Shown here one piece after another: positions 49,296-59,500 of a DNA stretch of 64,000 nt. The position numbers were made by a program, and so were the translations under genes. Source of the DNA: Candidatus Tisiphia endosymbiont of Beris chalybata (GTDB taxonomy: Bacteria > Pseudomonadota > Alphaproteobacteria > Rickettsiales > Rickettsiaceae); the NCBI RefSeq assembly GCF_964026555.1, contig NZ_OZ032159.1, positions 682,001 to 746,000 on the forward strand, in the 5' to 3' direction. The notes below the pieces were generated by a model. That model was not told the DNA's origin, did no database searches, and worked only from the letters and a program-made list of their open reading frames with translations. The first letter of the stretch is position 1; each line of letters opens with the position of its first letter.

Positions 49296-50056
49296 CTAAA
49301 ATAATTGCTATAGTAAATCAAAAAGGAGGGGTCGCTAAAACTACTACTAGTGTAAATTTGTCAACCGCTTTATCGGTAATGGATAAAAAAATTCTAGTAA
49401 TAGATCTTGATCCCCAAGGGAATACTAGTACAGGGTTTGGGATTAAACATGCTGATAGAAAAGTGACTATTTATCAAGTATTAATTGGAATAAAAAGCGC
49501 TGAAGAAGCGATAATGGATACTAACATACCAAATTTACATTTAATTTCTTCTAATACTAATTTATCAGGGGCAGAAGCCGATTTGTTGAATTTACAAAAC
49601 AGAGAATATTCTTTATCAATTTCATTAAGAAAATTAGGAACAAAATATGATTACATTATTATAGATTGCCCTCCCTCTCTTAATTTACTTACGGTTAATG
49701 CTTTGGTAGCATGTGACGAAGTATTAATCCCTATGCAATGCGATTTTTATTCATTGGAAGGACTAAGCCATTTATTGAAAACAATCGAAATTATAGAAAA
49801 AAAATTAAATCCTAAAATAAAAATTATTGGTATTTTATTTACTATGTATGATAAGCGCAATCGTCTTACTGAGCAAGTGGAAGAAGATGTAAGAAAGTAT
49901 TTAGGAAAATTAGTCTTTAAAACAGTAATTCCTAGAAATATCAAACTATCTGAAGCGCCATCATTTGGTCAGCCGGCAATTATTTATGATCATAAATGTT
50001 TAGGATCTATTGCTTATATGGAATTAACAAGAGAAATTTTAGATAGAAGCCTATGA
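49292..50056 (+). CDS. parA: Chromosome partitioning ATPase ParA (Soj)
   Basis: A 254-residue deviant Walker-type ATPase that moves ParB-parS complexes. IVNQKGGVAKTTTSVN (deviant Walker A, first Lys) is at residues 7-22, VIDLDPQGNTSTGFG is motif A', and IIIDCPPSLNLLTVNAL is Walker B. MQCDFYSLEGLSHL is conserved. It overlaps both rsmG and parB by ATGA, indicating translational coupling. Confidence 0.97.
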   Translation: MTKIIAIVNQKGGVAKTTTSVNLSTALSVMDKKILVIDLDPQGNTSTGFGIKHADRKVTIYQVLIGIKSAEEAIMDTNIPNLHLISSNTNLSGAEADLLNLQNREYSLSISLRKLGTKYDYIIIDCPPSLNLLTVNALVACDEVLIPMQCDFYSLEGLSHLLKTIEIIEKKLNPKIKIIGILFTMYDKRNRLTEQVEEDVRKYLGKLVFKTVIPRNIKLSEAPSFGQPAIIYDHKCLGSIAYMELTREILDRSL

Positions 50057-50925
50057 AAAATAAAGGATTAGGGAAAGGATTATCTGCGCTGTTAGGAGAA
50101 GACGTCTTTACCTTAGCAACAGAAGAGCTAGTAAAGATTATAGACATAGCTAAAATTGAAGCGAATAATGAACAACCTAGGAAAAAATTTGAGTATGATA
50201 AAATAAAAGAATTAGCAGATTCTATAAGTAATAATGGTTTATTACAACCTATTATTGTTAGCCCAATTAATGGTGGAAAGTATAAAATTGTAGCGGGTGA
50301 AAGGCGGTGGCGTGCTTGTAAAATAGCAAAAATTTACGATATTCCTGTAATAATAAAGGAATTAGAAGATAAAGAAATCATAGAAGTAGCTTTGATTGAA
50401 AATATCCAAAGAGAAGGATTATCAGTTATAGAAGAAGCAGAAGGGTTTATGCGGTTAATTAAAGAATTTGGCTATACCCAGGAACAATTAGCAGAGAAAA
50501 TTAGTAAAAGCCGTAGCCATATAGCTAACTTATTAAGATTAAATCAGCTGCCAAATTCTATAAAAGCTCAGGTAAATGAAGGGCTATTAAGTATGGGACA
50601 TGCTCGATGTTTAGTAAATCATGAACAAGCAGAATTAATTGCCGCGCATATTATTGAAAAAGAATTGAACGTCAGACAAACTGAAGAAATAGTAAAAAAC
50701 TGGGCTAAAAACGAGTATACCCAATCACCAGCTGGGGATAAACGGATAGGACAAAAATTTTTAAAGGAAATAAGTAAAGATAATGATCTACAATTATTGG
50801 CAAAATCATTATCAGAAAAATTTAATGTAAAAATAACTATTGAAGTTTATCCGATCGGCGGTAGATTAGTATTCCACTATGGGACCTTAGAAGAACTAGA
50901 TTTAATTTTATCAAAACTAGGTTAA
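50053..50925 (+). CDS. parB: Chromosome partitioning CTPase/DNA-binding protein ParB (Spo0J)
   Basis: A 290-residue DNA clamp that loads at parS. The N-terminal KGLGKGLSALLGED stimulates ParA. The CTP-binding region holds VAGERRWRACK (GERRxR) and ENIQREGLSVIEEA. The HTH is YTQEQLAEKISKSRSHIANLLRL, followed by MGHARCLVN. The C-terminal dimerisation part is short and normal. Its start overlaps the parA stop. Confidence 0.97.
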   Translation: MKNKGLGKGLSALLGEDVFTLATEELVKIIDIAKIEANNEQPRKKFEYDKIKELADSISNNGLLQPIIVSPINGGKYKIVAGERRWRACKIAKIYDIPVIIKELEDKEIIEVALIENIQREGLSVIEEAEGFMRLIKEFGYTQEQLAEKISKSRSHIANLLRLNQLPNSIKAQVNEGLLSMGHARCLVNHEQAELIAAHIIEKELNVRQTEEIVKNWAKNEYTQSPAGDKRIGQKFLKEISKDNDLQLLAKSLSEKFNVKITIEVYPIGGRLVFHYGTLEELDLILSKLG

Positions 50926-50927
50926 AA

Positions 50928-51590
50928 ATGAAAATATTTTTAGATAGTGCGGATATTGAAGAAATTAGAGAGATTAATCAATTAGGTATAATTGAAGGAC
51001 TCACTACCAACCCCTCTTTATTCTCTAAAACAAAATATGACTTTAGGTCTACAATTACCCAAATATGCCAAATTATCCACACAGATATAAGCATTGAGGT
51101 AACCGCGAATGATTTTGATAGTATGGTTAAACAAGGAAATAAAATTTTAGAAATAGCTAATAATATTGTGCTAAAACTACCTATGACTTGGGAAGGTATT
51201 AAAGCGTGTAGGTATTTTGCGGGTAGAGAGAGAAAAGTAAATATGACTTTATGTTTTTCTACGAATCAAGCGCTTATTGCGGCTAAAGCAGGAGCCGCCT
51301 ACATATCACCTTTTATAGGTAGACTAGAAGATATAGGCCAAGACGGCATTAGTTTGATAAATAATATACGACAGATGTATGATAATTATCAAGATAGAGA
51401 GCAGTGGCGCACAAAAATTCTCGCTGCTTCAATACGTAACACAAGCCATGTGGCGCAATGTGCTAGGATAGGAGCAGATGTAGCGACAATGTCAGGCAAA
51501 ATTATTAAACAATTACTAACCCATCCATTAACCATAGCAGGGCTAGAAATTTTTAACAATGACTGGAGTAACTCCGGATTAAAAATATGA
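50928..51590 (+). CDS. Transaldolase / fructose-6-phosphate aldolase-like protein
   Basis: A 220-residue class I aldolase of the small transaldolase family. FLDSADIEEIREI, IEGLTTNPSLFSK, the Schiff-base Lys in VLKLPMTWEGIKAC (near residue 84), NMTLCFSTNQALIAAKAGAAYISPFIGR and LAASIRNTSHVAQCARIGADVATM are all typical. It interconverts sugar phosphates; whether it acts as transaldolase or fructose-6-phosphate aldolase cannot be decided from the sequence. The ATG is 3 bases after the parB stop, so it is probably the last gene of the mnmG operon. The next gene is convergent. Confidence 0.9.
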   Translation: MKIFLDSADIEEIREINQLGIIEGLTTNPSLFSKTKYDFRSTITQICQIIHTDISIEVTANDFDSMVKQGNKILEIANNIVLKLPMTWEGIKACRYFAGRERKVNMTLCFSTNQALIAAKAGAAYISPFIGRLEDIGQDGISLINNIRQMYDNYQDREQWRTKILAASIRNTSHVAQCARIGADVATMSGKIIKQLLTHPLTIAGLEIFNNDWSNSGLKI

Positions 51591-51674
51591 GTTAGTCTGA
51601 AAACTTTTCTGTAAACGAATTAGGTAAGCGAAGCAAGATAGGATAATTTTATAAAAATTTATTGCTAACTTGCG

Positions 51675-54371
51675 TTAGTAATTTGTATCAGTAGCGTCTA
51701 TTATTAACGCAGTTAGTTCTGTGTATCTGGTAGTATTATCATGATTATCAACAAAATCAGACGGAGAAATAGTTGTTTCATGCTCTTGCAAAATCTGATA
51801 ATTATAGCATGCCTCAATTATTTCCCGTTTTGCGGTCATTGCTGCATACATTAAAGTTGTATTACCTTGATTATCTTTTAAGGCCAGATTAATGTCTTTA
51901 ATACTCAATAGGGCTGCAATAATATCTTGGCGGCAGTTTATTACTGCATGCATCAAGGCAGTTTGGCCTTGCTGATCCTGCATGTTGATATTAATTTTAA
52001 TCGGTACCTTAAGTGGGGCAATAAAAGGGCCAAACCCATCATTATACTCTTCTATACGTGTTTCTTGAAAATTATTAAATAACTCAAAAGGATCAATTTC
52101 TTTGTCGGTTTCAGTAATATAAGTATCAGTTGTTGTCACAGTAATATATTCAAACATGTCTCCATCACTATCTTCTTCTTTCTTCAAAGCATTAGGATAT
52201 TTTTTGCTCCTTATATTATTATCATAAGACTCTAGTTCTACAAAATCAGTATTTACTTCGTCTTGATAGCCAATTAAACGCTTTACTATATTAGTATATC
52301 CTAATATAACTGCTTGAATTAAAGGAGTAAACCCTTCTCGATTAGCGATATTTAAGTCAATGTCAGGGTGGAGCAGTAAGTATAATACTATCTCTTCGTT
52401 ACCTATTTTTATCCCATTAATTAATGGGGTGTTGCCTTGGGTATCTTGAATGTTTGGGGAAAAATTTGAGTGGAAAATAAGATCATAGGCAAGAGATGCT
52501 ACATTAGTATCTCCTATTACATGATTTGCACAACTAATTAAGCTATTAACTGTAATGTTGACATCAAAATTTGGATGCTCAACAAGTAGCGAAAACATAT
52601 TTTTACTAACCTTTAAGGCTCTTATTATTAAAGGCACCCCGTCTTCATCTTGAATATTGATATCAAAATCATGGCGAAAGAATAAAAGCCTTACGACATC
52701 GTTCCCAAAATTACTCATTTCCTGTTTGTTTGCCCAGGTAAAATAAGAATCACTTAAAGAATCTAACATTCTGATTACTGTCTTGAATACAAAATTTATA
52801 TCAAAAGAAGGGTGATAAAATAGAAAATATAATAGCTTCATATTTTGTCCGTGTATAGCATTCACTATATTGACATTAATATCGAAATTGGGGTGATTTA
52901 AGAATAGCTCGCCTATTTCTGTGCCGTCCTTATTTGTTACATAGGTAAATAAAAGATTATTGATTTCAAGATTTGGATGAGATAATAAAGCTTTGATAAT
53001 TTCTATATTATTTTCAATTATAGCATTCAGAAGCGCAGATTTACCGTCTCGGCTCCTAGCATTAATATCAATAGTTTGATGGTGATAATTAATTAGAGAT
53101 TTAATAAGCTCTATATTATTGTTTTTTATTGCTAGTGATAGTAATGTTTCCTGATCAAGATTCGGAACATTAACATCTGTTAAAAATGGAACTAGCGGTA
53201 TAATATTACTAAATGGCAGACAGTCGTTATAATACAGAGCTAATGTTAAATTGTTCAAATAACTGTATAGTTTAACCCCATTTTGCTTACTGCTTTCTAT
53301 AACATCAGTATTGTTAGTAAGAAATGCATATATTAAACGAAGCTCTTCTTTAGTAGCCTCATTACTAGAAGCATTTGCATCAACAAACCTTTGTAACGTA
53401 GAAATTAATCCGCCATTAATAATGTGCCCTATAAAAGAATATTTCTCTCTACTATATAATGTTCTGTTAATAGTAGTATATAAGGCATTTATCTCATTAT
53501 TATCTAAGTAACGTATATCTTCAAAAGTAATTTTTTTCCTCTCAAGAAGCTCAAGGATTTTAGGCTGGATAAGAGTAAAACATTGAGTATAAGACAAGCT
53601 ACCTAGCTCTTCCATACCACGCTTAGTGCCACCCTTCAATTCACTATAATAATAACGTGCAGCTCGAAATAATCTTCCTACTTCTCTTTGTAAATCAATA
53701 GTGTTAAGAGTTGCATAAGTATTTAATATTTCATACGGAATCCAATCTGCTTCCCGCTGAGTCAATAACCCTTCACTTACTAATTGATGTTCTGTTACTA
53801 CATTACTATCTGTTTCATTTCTAGTTGCACGTGCTATATTTTGGGTAGCTCTCTTATCATATATAGCTTGCCTTACATTATGTATTGTTTGAGTTAGCTC
53901 ATCTTTTAATATAGTCGTATAATTTTTTAATATTACGGCTTTCTCTTGGGCAGATTCTGCCGCCTGAAAGCTTGTAGCATACTCTAATTCCCGGCTGTCC
54001 ATGCCTGGGGAGGCTAGCTGCTTACTATCATTAGACCACTGTTGACACTCGTATCGAAATGATAATTTGCCCATAGAATGTATAGAATCTAGGGCGGGGG
54101 CTTTAGCTATACTCGACTGTGCTACGGTTTTACTCACCTCATCCTCATCAATTGTCTTATAGTCAATTGATGAGCAGTTGGTGACATTGTCACTTGTCGC
54201 TTGCCTATTATATATAGATGTCGCTCCATCGCTCCTAGCACTAAATTGTCCTGAATTGACTATATAAGGTGCGAGCGGTGAGAGAGGCCTATTATTATTG
54301 GAGAAACTATTTACTTGGACTATTTTATCTTTTATATCGTTTACCTCAGTACATGACATAAAGGTTAACAT
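51675..54371 (-). CDS. Ankyrin-repeat protein, 3' open frame starting in the IS border
   Basis: The open part of the split gene, 898 codons. Its first codons (MLTFMSCTE) come from the IS4 terminal inverted repeat; host sequence begins at VND. It contains repeat E at residues 36-71 and the ankyrin repeats from about residue 390 to the end. No ribosome binding site is visible before the IS-derived ATGs, so translation is doubtful. The 5' half is a separate 137-codon frame (55969-55556) whose last three residues are IS-derived. Confidence 0.7.
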   Translation of the reverse strand: MLTFMSCTEVNDIKDKIVQVNSFSNNNRPLSPLAPYIVNSGQFSARSDGATSIYNRQATSDNVTNCSSIDYKTIDEDEVSKTVAQSSIAKAPALDSIHSMGKLSFRYECQQWSNDSKQLASPGMDSRELEYATSFQAAESAQEKAVILKNYTTILKDELTQTIHNVRQAIYDKRATQNIARATRNETDSNVVTEHQLVSEGLLTQREADWIPYEILNTYATLNTIDLQREVGRLFRAARYYYSELKGGTKRGMEELGSLSYTQCFTLIQPKILELLERKKITFEDIRYLDNNEINALYTTINRTLYSREKYSFIGHIINGGLISTLQRFVDANASSNEATKEELRLIYAFLTNNTDVIESSKQNGVKLYSYLNNLTLALYYNDCLPFSNIIPLVPFLTDVNVPNLDQETLLSLAIKNNNIELIKSLINYHHQTIDINARSRDGKSALLNAIIENNIEIIKALLSHPNLEINNLLFTYVTNKDGTEIGELFLNHPNFDINVNIVNAIHGQNMKLLYFLFYHPSFDINFVFKTVIRMLDSLSDSYFTWANKQEMSNFGNDVVRLLFFRHDFDINIQDEDGVPLIIRALKVSKNMFSLLVEHPNFDVNITVNSLISCANHVIGDTNVASLAYDLIFHSNFSPNIQDTQGNTPLINGIKIGNEEIVLYLLLHPDIDLNIANREGFTPLIQAVILGYTNIVKRLIGYQDEVNTDFVELESYDNNIRSKKYPNALKKEEDSDGDMFEYITVTTTDTYITETDKEIDPFELFNNFQETRIEEYNDGFGPFIAPLKVPIKININMQDQQGQTALMHAVINCRQDIIAALLSIKDINLALKDNQGNTTLMYAAMTAKREIIEACYNYQILQEHETTISPSDFVDNHDNTTRYTELTALIIDATDTNY
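54159..54265. repeat. Repeat E, in-frame copy inside the ankyrin gene
   Basis: Ends tatagtcaatt (54159) and aattgactata are perfect 11-bp complements. Inside, tatatagatgtcgctccatcg and following match the copies at 4711 and, more distantly, 25063 and 35215. The translation FSARSDGATSIYNRQA parallels [16 protein letters not shown] of leuS, showing that both genes read the element in the same frame and orientation. Confidence 0.88.
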
Positions 54372-55567
54372 GATATAATTGTTGGTAATTTGGGGATTAG
54401 AGGCTTGATAAATATATCAATAATGCTGGATAGTTCCTTGTACATTTGCCCTTGGTTTAAATATATTCTTCGTAAGTAATCAAGTCCATACCTAAAAGGT
54501 GACATAGCCTTTCTGCCGTGAGTTTTCAATTTTATAGGCCAGATAGAATGCCGCCATAAGCCCACAGTATAAGCAAAGGTAAAAGTTATAGCTAATATCC
54601 CTAATAATTTGTTTATTCTATCCAAATGTACTAAATGGGTATTTTCAAAGTTGAAGCCACGCGTCTTAAGGCATGCAAAAAGATTTTCAATTTCCCAGCG
54701 TTTTTTGTAAATATCCAAGGCCTGATAGGGGTTGTCATTGGTTGCTATAATTACTAATTCTCCTTCTCCGTTACGCAAAGCAGCCACAGAAACTTTAGGT
54801 CCTTTATAGTTCTTACCTAAATATCTCTTACCTCTGAGTACTTTATATTCATTATTCTGTAACTTCTTTACTAATGGATTTGCTGTCACTAATTCGTTTT
54901 CTGATCTACCAATAGTTAAATTTTGCTTAATTCTTATATAAAATGGAATATTACGATCTGCTAGAAATTTCAACCAGTCATCACCGATAAATTCACGATC
55001 TCCAAGCAATGCTGATATTTTTTCTACTCCAAATACTTGCAAAAATCTACCTATTAATTTCTGACGTTCACCACTATTTGAAACGCCAGTTTTTGGTAAC
55101 ATGTCCCACATGATTGGTATAGCTATGCCATTATGGCAGATTGATAATACTAAAATATTGATATCAAGCTTGCCAAATTTCCAGTTAGTACGATCCAAAG
55201 CCAACAACCATTTTTCTGATTCAATTTTGGCAAATGCTACTAATAATTTAGCCAGTGCAGTATAACAAAAACTAAAGCCAGAAAAAAATCTTTGTAGTTT
55301 GCGATATCGAGAATTATCATTGCCAGCTCCTTGAACTACCAAAGCTAGTTGAGTAAGATTGACATCTCTGACATAGAACAATCCTGTTATTATCTGCTCG
55401 ATTAATTTTATACTTGCAAAACTCTTAAAAAAATAGTTTCCTAATAGTTGTGATAACGCTGAAGTCATTCTCCTTCTCCTTAAGTCTTAGACAACTTAAG
55501 TTATAGGACTTTGATCATGCGTTATCCACTGTTTTTTTCCTTGTTAACCTTTATGTCATGTACTGAG
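54345..55567 (-). mobile_element. IS4-family insertion sequence (1223 bp), intact
   Basis: Perfect 26-bp terminal inverted repeats (54345-54370 beginning ctcagtacatgacataaagg, and the complement at 55542-55567). A 9-bp target duplication, atcgtttac, stands outside them (54336-54344 and 55568-55576). One intact transposase gene is inside. Confidence 0.95.
54365..55468 (-). CDS. IS4-family transposase, intact
   Basis: A 367-residue DDE enzyme. The first Asp is in LLALDRTNWKFGKLDINIL, the second in LLGDREFIGDDWLKFL. The YREK motif with the catalytic Glu is YKKRWEIENLFACLKTRGF (Tyr, Arg, Glu and Lys at the right spacings). The preceding segment VIIATNDNPYQAL is also typical. The ATG at 55468 follows AGGAGAAGGAG on the minus strand, a strong ribosome binding site. 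The relative at 19568 is truncated; this one is complete and its insertion has an intact target duplication, so recent activity is likely. Confidence 0.95.
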   Translation of the reverse strand: MTSALSQLLGNYFFKSFASIKLIEQIITGLFYVRDVNLTQLALVVQGAGNDNSRYRKLQRFFSGFSFCYTALAKLLVAFAKIESEKWLLALDRTNWKFGKLDINILVLSICHNGIAIPIMWDMLPKTGVSNSGERQKLIGRFLQVFGVEKISALLGDREFIGDDWLKFLADRNIPFYIRIKQNLTIGRSENELVTANPLVKKLQNNEYKVLRGKRYLGKNYKGPKVSVAALRNGEGELVIIATNDNPYQALDIYKKRWEIENLFACLKTRGFNFENTHLVHLDRINKLLGILAITFTFAYTVGLWRHSIWPIKLKTHGRKAMSPFRYGLDYLRRIYLNQGQMYKELSSIIDIFIKPLIPKLPTIISC

Positions 55568-55969
55568 ATCGTTTACTATCTCTTTTTCTAGCAAATTAGC
55601 ACAATGGCCATAAAGTTTTGGGAGCAATGCAAAATCAACGTGCTTAGCTGGGTCTTCATTTTTCCTTGTAGTGTTTAGTTTTTCCATTTGTAGTTTAGCA
55701 TAGTTAATTTGTTCCACTTCCTCCATGATGTCTTCTAGCCCAGTAGCTTTGTCCACTCCATCGCTGTTATTACCGTTTAACGCATCAATGATAAATGTTA
55801 CCGCTGTTAATTGCTTAAAATATTGAAGAGGAAACTTATATTTTAACATTTCTTCAATAATAGAATTAATAAACGACATAAAATCTGTTACAAACTGTAC
55901 TTCTTCACCAGATAGTTGAATTTTATCTCCAAACTCAGCATCCTTAAGTTCATTATCTTTCATATTCAT

Positions 55970-56539
55970 TAATTTTTATTAATTAGCCTGCTTGGCATAT
56001 TAATTACTCTTTATTAAATAACTTGTCAAATAGAAAAATAGCTCTTAGAAAATTCATAGATTCAATTTACAGTTACAATCATCGACTACAACGTTTAAGC
56101 TATCGCTAATAGACTATCTCCATATATAAGCCTGTCCTTCAAAAATTGGCGTCGTCATGTCTAAAGAGCTGCGATGCTCACGTATATAGTACGCTGCGCT
56201 TCTCGACTTTGACACTCCTAGCTCTTCTTGAAGTTGACCTTCGTTTAACAACTCTTTATTAGAGGAGATACCTACAGCTAGTTGATAATTTTGCGTCAGA
56301 ACGTGGTCTATCTCTCTTTAGCTGTCCCTTAGTATGATGGGGTTTTACGTACCCCATCTTCTTCAAATTATATTACTAGACAAAAAGATAAATAGGTTGT
56401 AAATTGGTAAAAAAACGCAACTTATTATATACTTGTTTTGATATCACGAACTGAAACTTAACGGAATTCAGCAGCAAGCCTAGTTCAGCGCAAGGTAGGT
56501 AAATGCTAAGGTTTTGAAGCTTTGAGGGCCTCAATTCAG
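55970..56539. other. Intergenic region with a partial repeat D
   Basis: A truncated repeat D lies at about 56140-56240. It includes some 50 bases from tagtacgctgcgcttctcga onward that are identical to 30557-30606. The rest is AT-rich and without a supported gene. A GAGGG lies 11 bases before the ATG of the next gene. Confidence 0.5.
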
Positions 56540-59500
56540 ATGCGCAAAAGAGTATTAAATACCTTAACCGCTCTAATCTCACTGGCTTTACTTATGACTT
56601 TCCAATTTATCACTGAAACACTAAAAAAATTTGACCCTAATTTTGATGAAGCTAAATTGCGCTTAGCTCTCTCCTTTAACCGTCAATATTCTAAAAGTAA
56701 TAAAAACACCCCATTAAAAATAGCAAAAATAATTACCTCCATATACCCGGACAGTAATGCAGTTATTACCGCATTACTGTTTTTTAGCGCTAAGGAGAAT
56801 AAGTTAGAATTAATAAACGCTCAACATTATAGCGTTGAAATATGGGAGCTATTTAAGGGAATAAACAAATTTTTTGAAATTTACAATAAAAATTATTACC
56901 CTAACCAGTCTCAAGCCTTTCAATTTTTATTATCAATAAATCAAGATATAGGTATCAGGATTTTACTCATAAGATTTGGGTATTTATTGGATAAAATAAT
57001 ATATTCTACAAAAATAACATATATGGAATATTATTTCATTGCGCTTGAAATAAGTGAAATTTATGTACCGTTATTAAAAGCAATAAAAATAGAAGATATA
57101 CAAACTTCTTTACAAGATGTCTGTTTTCAAATATTGCAACCCAAATTAAATAACTTTATCAATACTACTTTAGAAACTCAATGTCTAAATAACCCACTAT
57201 TGGTTAGTGAAGTAATTAATAAGTTGCATAATATTTTATCGGGTATAGATATCTGTTATAAAGTATATGGAAGAATTAAATCTTCATACTCCATCTGGAA
57301 AAAGGTAGTTTATAAATCTAGTGAGGTAAACAAAATATTCGATATTATTGGTATTAGAATAATAGTAAATAAGGAAACTGAATGTTATAAAATATTAAGA
57401 ATGATCCATAATGATTATCAGGTCATACTCAATAGGTTTAAAAATTTTATTACTTTTCCTAAAAGCAATGGGTATCAATCGCTGCACACCGTAATAGTAG
57501 ACCGTGAGCTACAGAAGATAGAGGTCCAGATATGTACTCAGAAGATGTACGATATCACTAAGCTTGGCCTTGCCTCGCATTTGCAATATAAGATGCAAGC
57601 AATAACAAGTAAAAACCTCAATATTACATATAATATATTAAATAATTTAATACTAGCTAGATTAACCCCATTTATTATAGCTATAACACATAACATACTT
57701 AGTAAGGCTAACAGAAATGGCTTTCTAAGCTCATATATAGTAGACACGAAGCAAGAAATATCTTCTTTAGATTTGCTGACTAAGACCTTAGATCTCTTGT
57801 ATAATTCTACTAGAGAGAGTAATTGGCGCGAGGGACCGGCACTCAGAGCCCAGCGCCCACTCCCCTGCGCTGCAGACCCACGTACAGGAACGCCGGCAAA
57901 CTCCCTGGTTGATGTAAATTACCCACGAAATCTAATACAGAGTTTAGAATTTACCCGCCAAATGCCCCCCTCTCTGTTAGCAGATTTAGCTGGACATAAA
58001 CACCAGGAGATTATGCCGACTGTAAAATTATCAGATAAATTAACTTATGCAGAGCCACTAGTAATTAATGGAGAGGATAATAAGTTAGGAAATACCTCTA
58101 GAGGTGGTACGCCGGTATTACAGGATAAGTTCAAAGCTTCTCTATGTATTTCAAAAACAGATAGAGTGAATATTAAGCAAAAAACTTCAATAATACTGGG
58201 AGCAGGGGGTATAGAGAATATAAATAGGAATAAGGATCCCTGTTACCTGGTCACAACCACAGAACCCTATACACATTATACTCCAACAACTAATATAGGT
58301 GAGATACAACAACAAGATTCTGTATTAGGGCGGAGAAGAAAAAGAGGCGTAGAGAATTTAGAGAAAGATAAAACAATAGAAGCACCAGATGATCAACCAG
58401 TTAATCACTTGGCTGCAATAATAGAACCTCATGGAGCAAATCATAATGTGAATACAGCATTCGAACGGTCTCGTGATCAACTTAGCCAATTTCTTTCCAT
58501 ATACAAGCAGAAACGTACTGACTTGAAAAATTTGCCTGCTGGTAGTCCTGGTATATGTAGAAAATCTATGGACCTACACTATAATACAATGGAACAGTTG
58601 GAGAGGCTGTGTAGTAGCGGCCTACTTGATGGTCTTGGAACACCTTCTTTCCTAAACGGCCCAAACGAAATGTTACTTAATGACATACCTCAAGAGGTGA
58701 TCAGACTAAATTTACACTATACTATATTGTGGAATCTAAAAATATTACGCGAATGTTCTACAGTTGAGCAGCTTACAAACGCTGTGAAACATGTTCTAGC
58801 GGCAAACGCTTTGCCTCCATTAGAGGCGCTTGACAATTTTTGTCAGGCTTTTTTTGACGAAAGGGTAGATATGCCCTCGGGTAGTGAGCAAGGAGCTGCT
58901 TCAACCGCTGTGTCATACGATGAGACACTTGAAGATATACTACCAGATCTTAAGAGTTTTTTCGACTCTGCTATATCCAATGAGGCAAGTGGTGAGGTCG
59001 TAAACAGAGAGCCAGAGCCTGATGGGTCAATCTTGGCTATATCACTTAGGGTGCCAGTGCTTAAGTTAGGGGGTGACTCAGCAGCCTTGCAATCAACCGA
59101 TGAGCAAGATGATGAAGCCATAGACAGAGACGTAGAGCTTGAGGGACGCCCTGTATCAGACTCGGCATCGCTTAGGGTGCCAGAGCTTGAGGAACGCCCT
59201 GAGTCAGGCCTAGGTACATCAATCGATTTGCCAGACAATGAATCAGACTATATTCAAAACTTTCGTAGCTTTGGAGCATCCAATGAGTCAGGCGGTGAGA
59301 TCATAAGCAGAGAGCCAGGGCTTGATGGGTCAGACTTGGCAACACTTAAGGTACCAGAGCTTGAGGAACGCCCTGAGTCAGGCCTAGGCACCTCAATCGA
59401 TTTGCCAGCCAATGAATCAGACTATATTCAAAACTTTCGTAGCTTTGGAGCATCCAATGAGTCAGGCGGTGAGGTCATAAGCAGTGAGCCAGAGCTTGAT

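Larger units (their letters stand above)
51675..55969 (-). pseudogene. Ankyrin-repeat protein gene split by an IS4-family element
   Basis: The 5' part (55969-55568) encodes 134 residues ending LLEKEIVND. The 3' part (from 54335 down to 51675) resumes with IKDKIVQVNSFS. The VND codons (GTAAACGAT) are duplicated on both sides of the IS, so removing it with one copy gives an uninterrupted protein of about 1020 residues. Seen in it: a helical N-terminal domain, repeat E in frame (peptide QFSARSDGATSIYNRQATS), a helical middle, and a C-terminal half with roughly nine ankyrin-like units such as TLLSLAIKNNNIELIKSLIN, GNTPLINGIKIGNEEIV, GFTPLIQAVILGYTNIV and GQTALMHAVINCRQDII. In intracellular bacteria such proteins are often secreted effectors; that is an inference. 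The 3' part retains a reading frame from an IS-derived ATG (54371) and might still be expressed. Confidence 0.9.
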
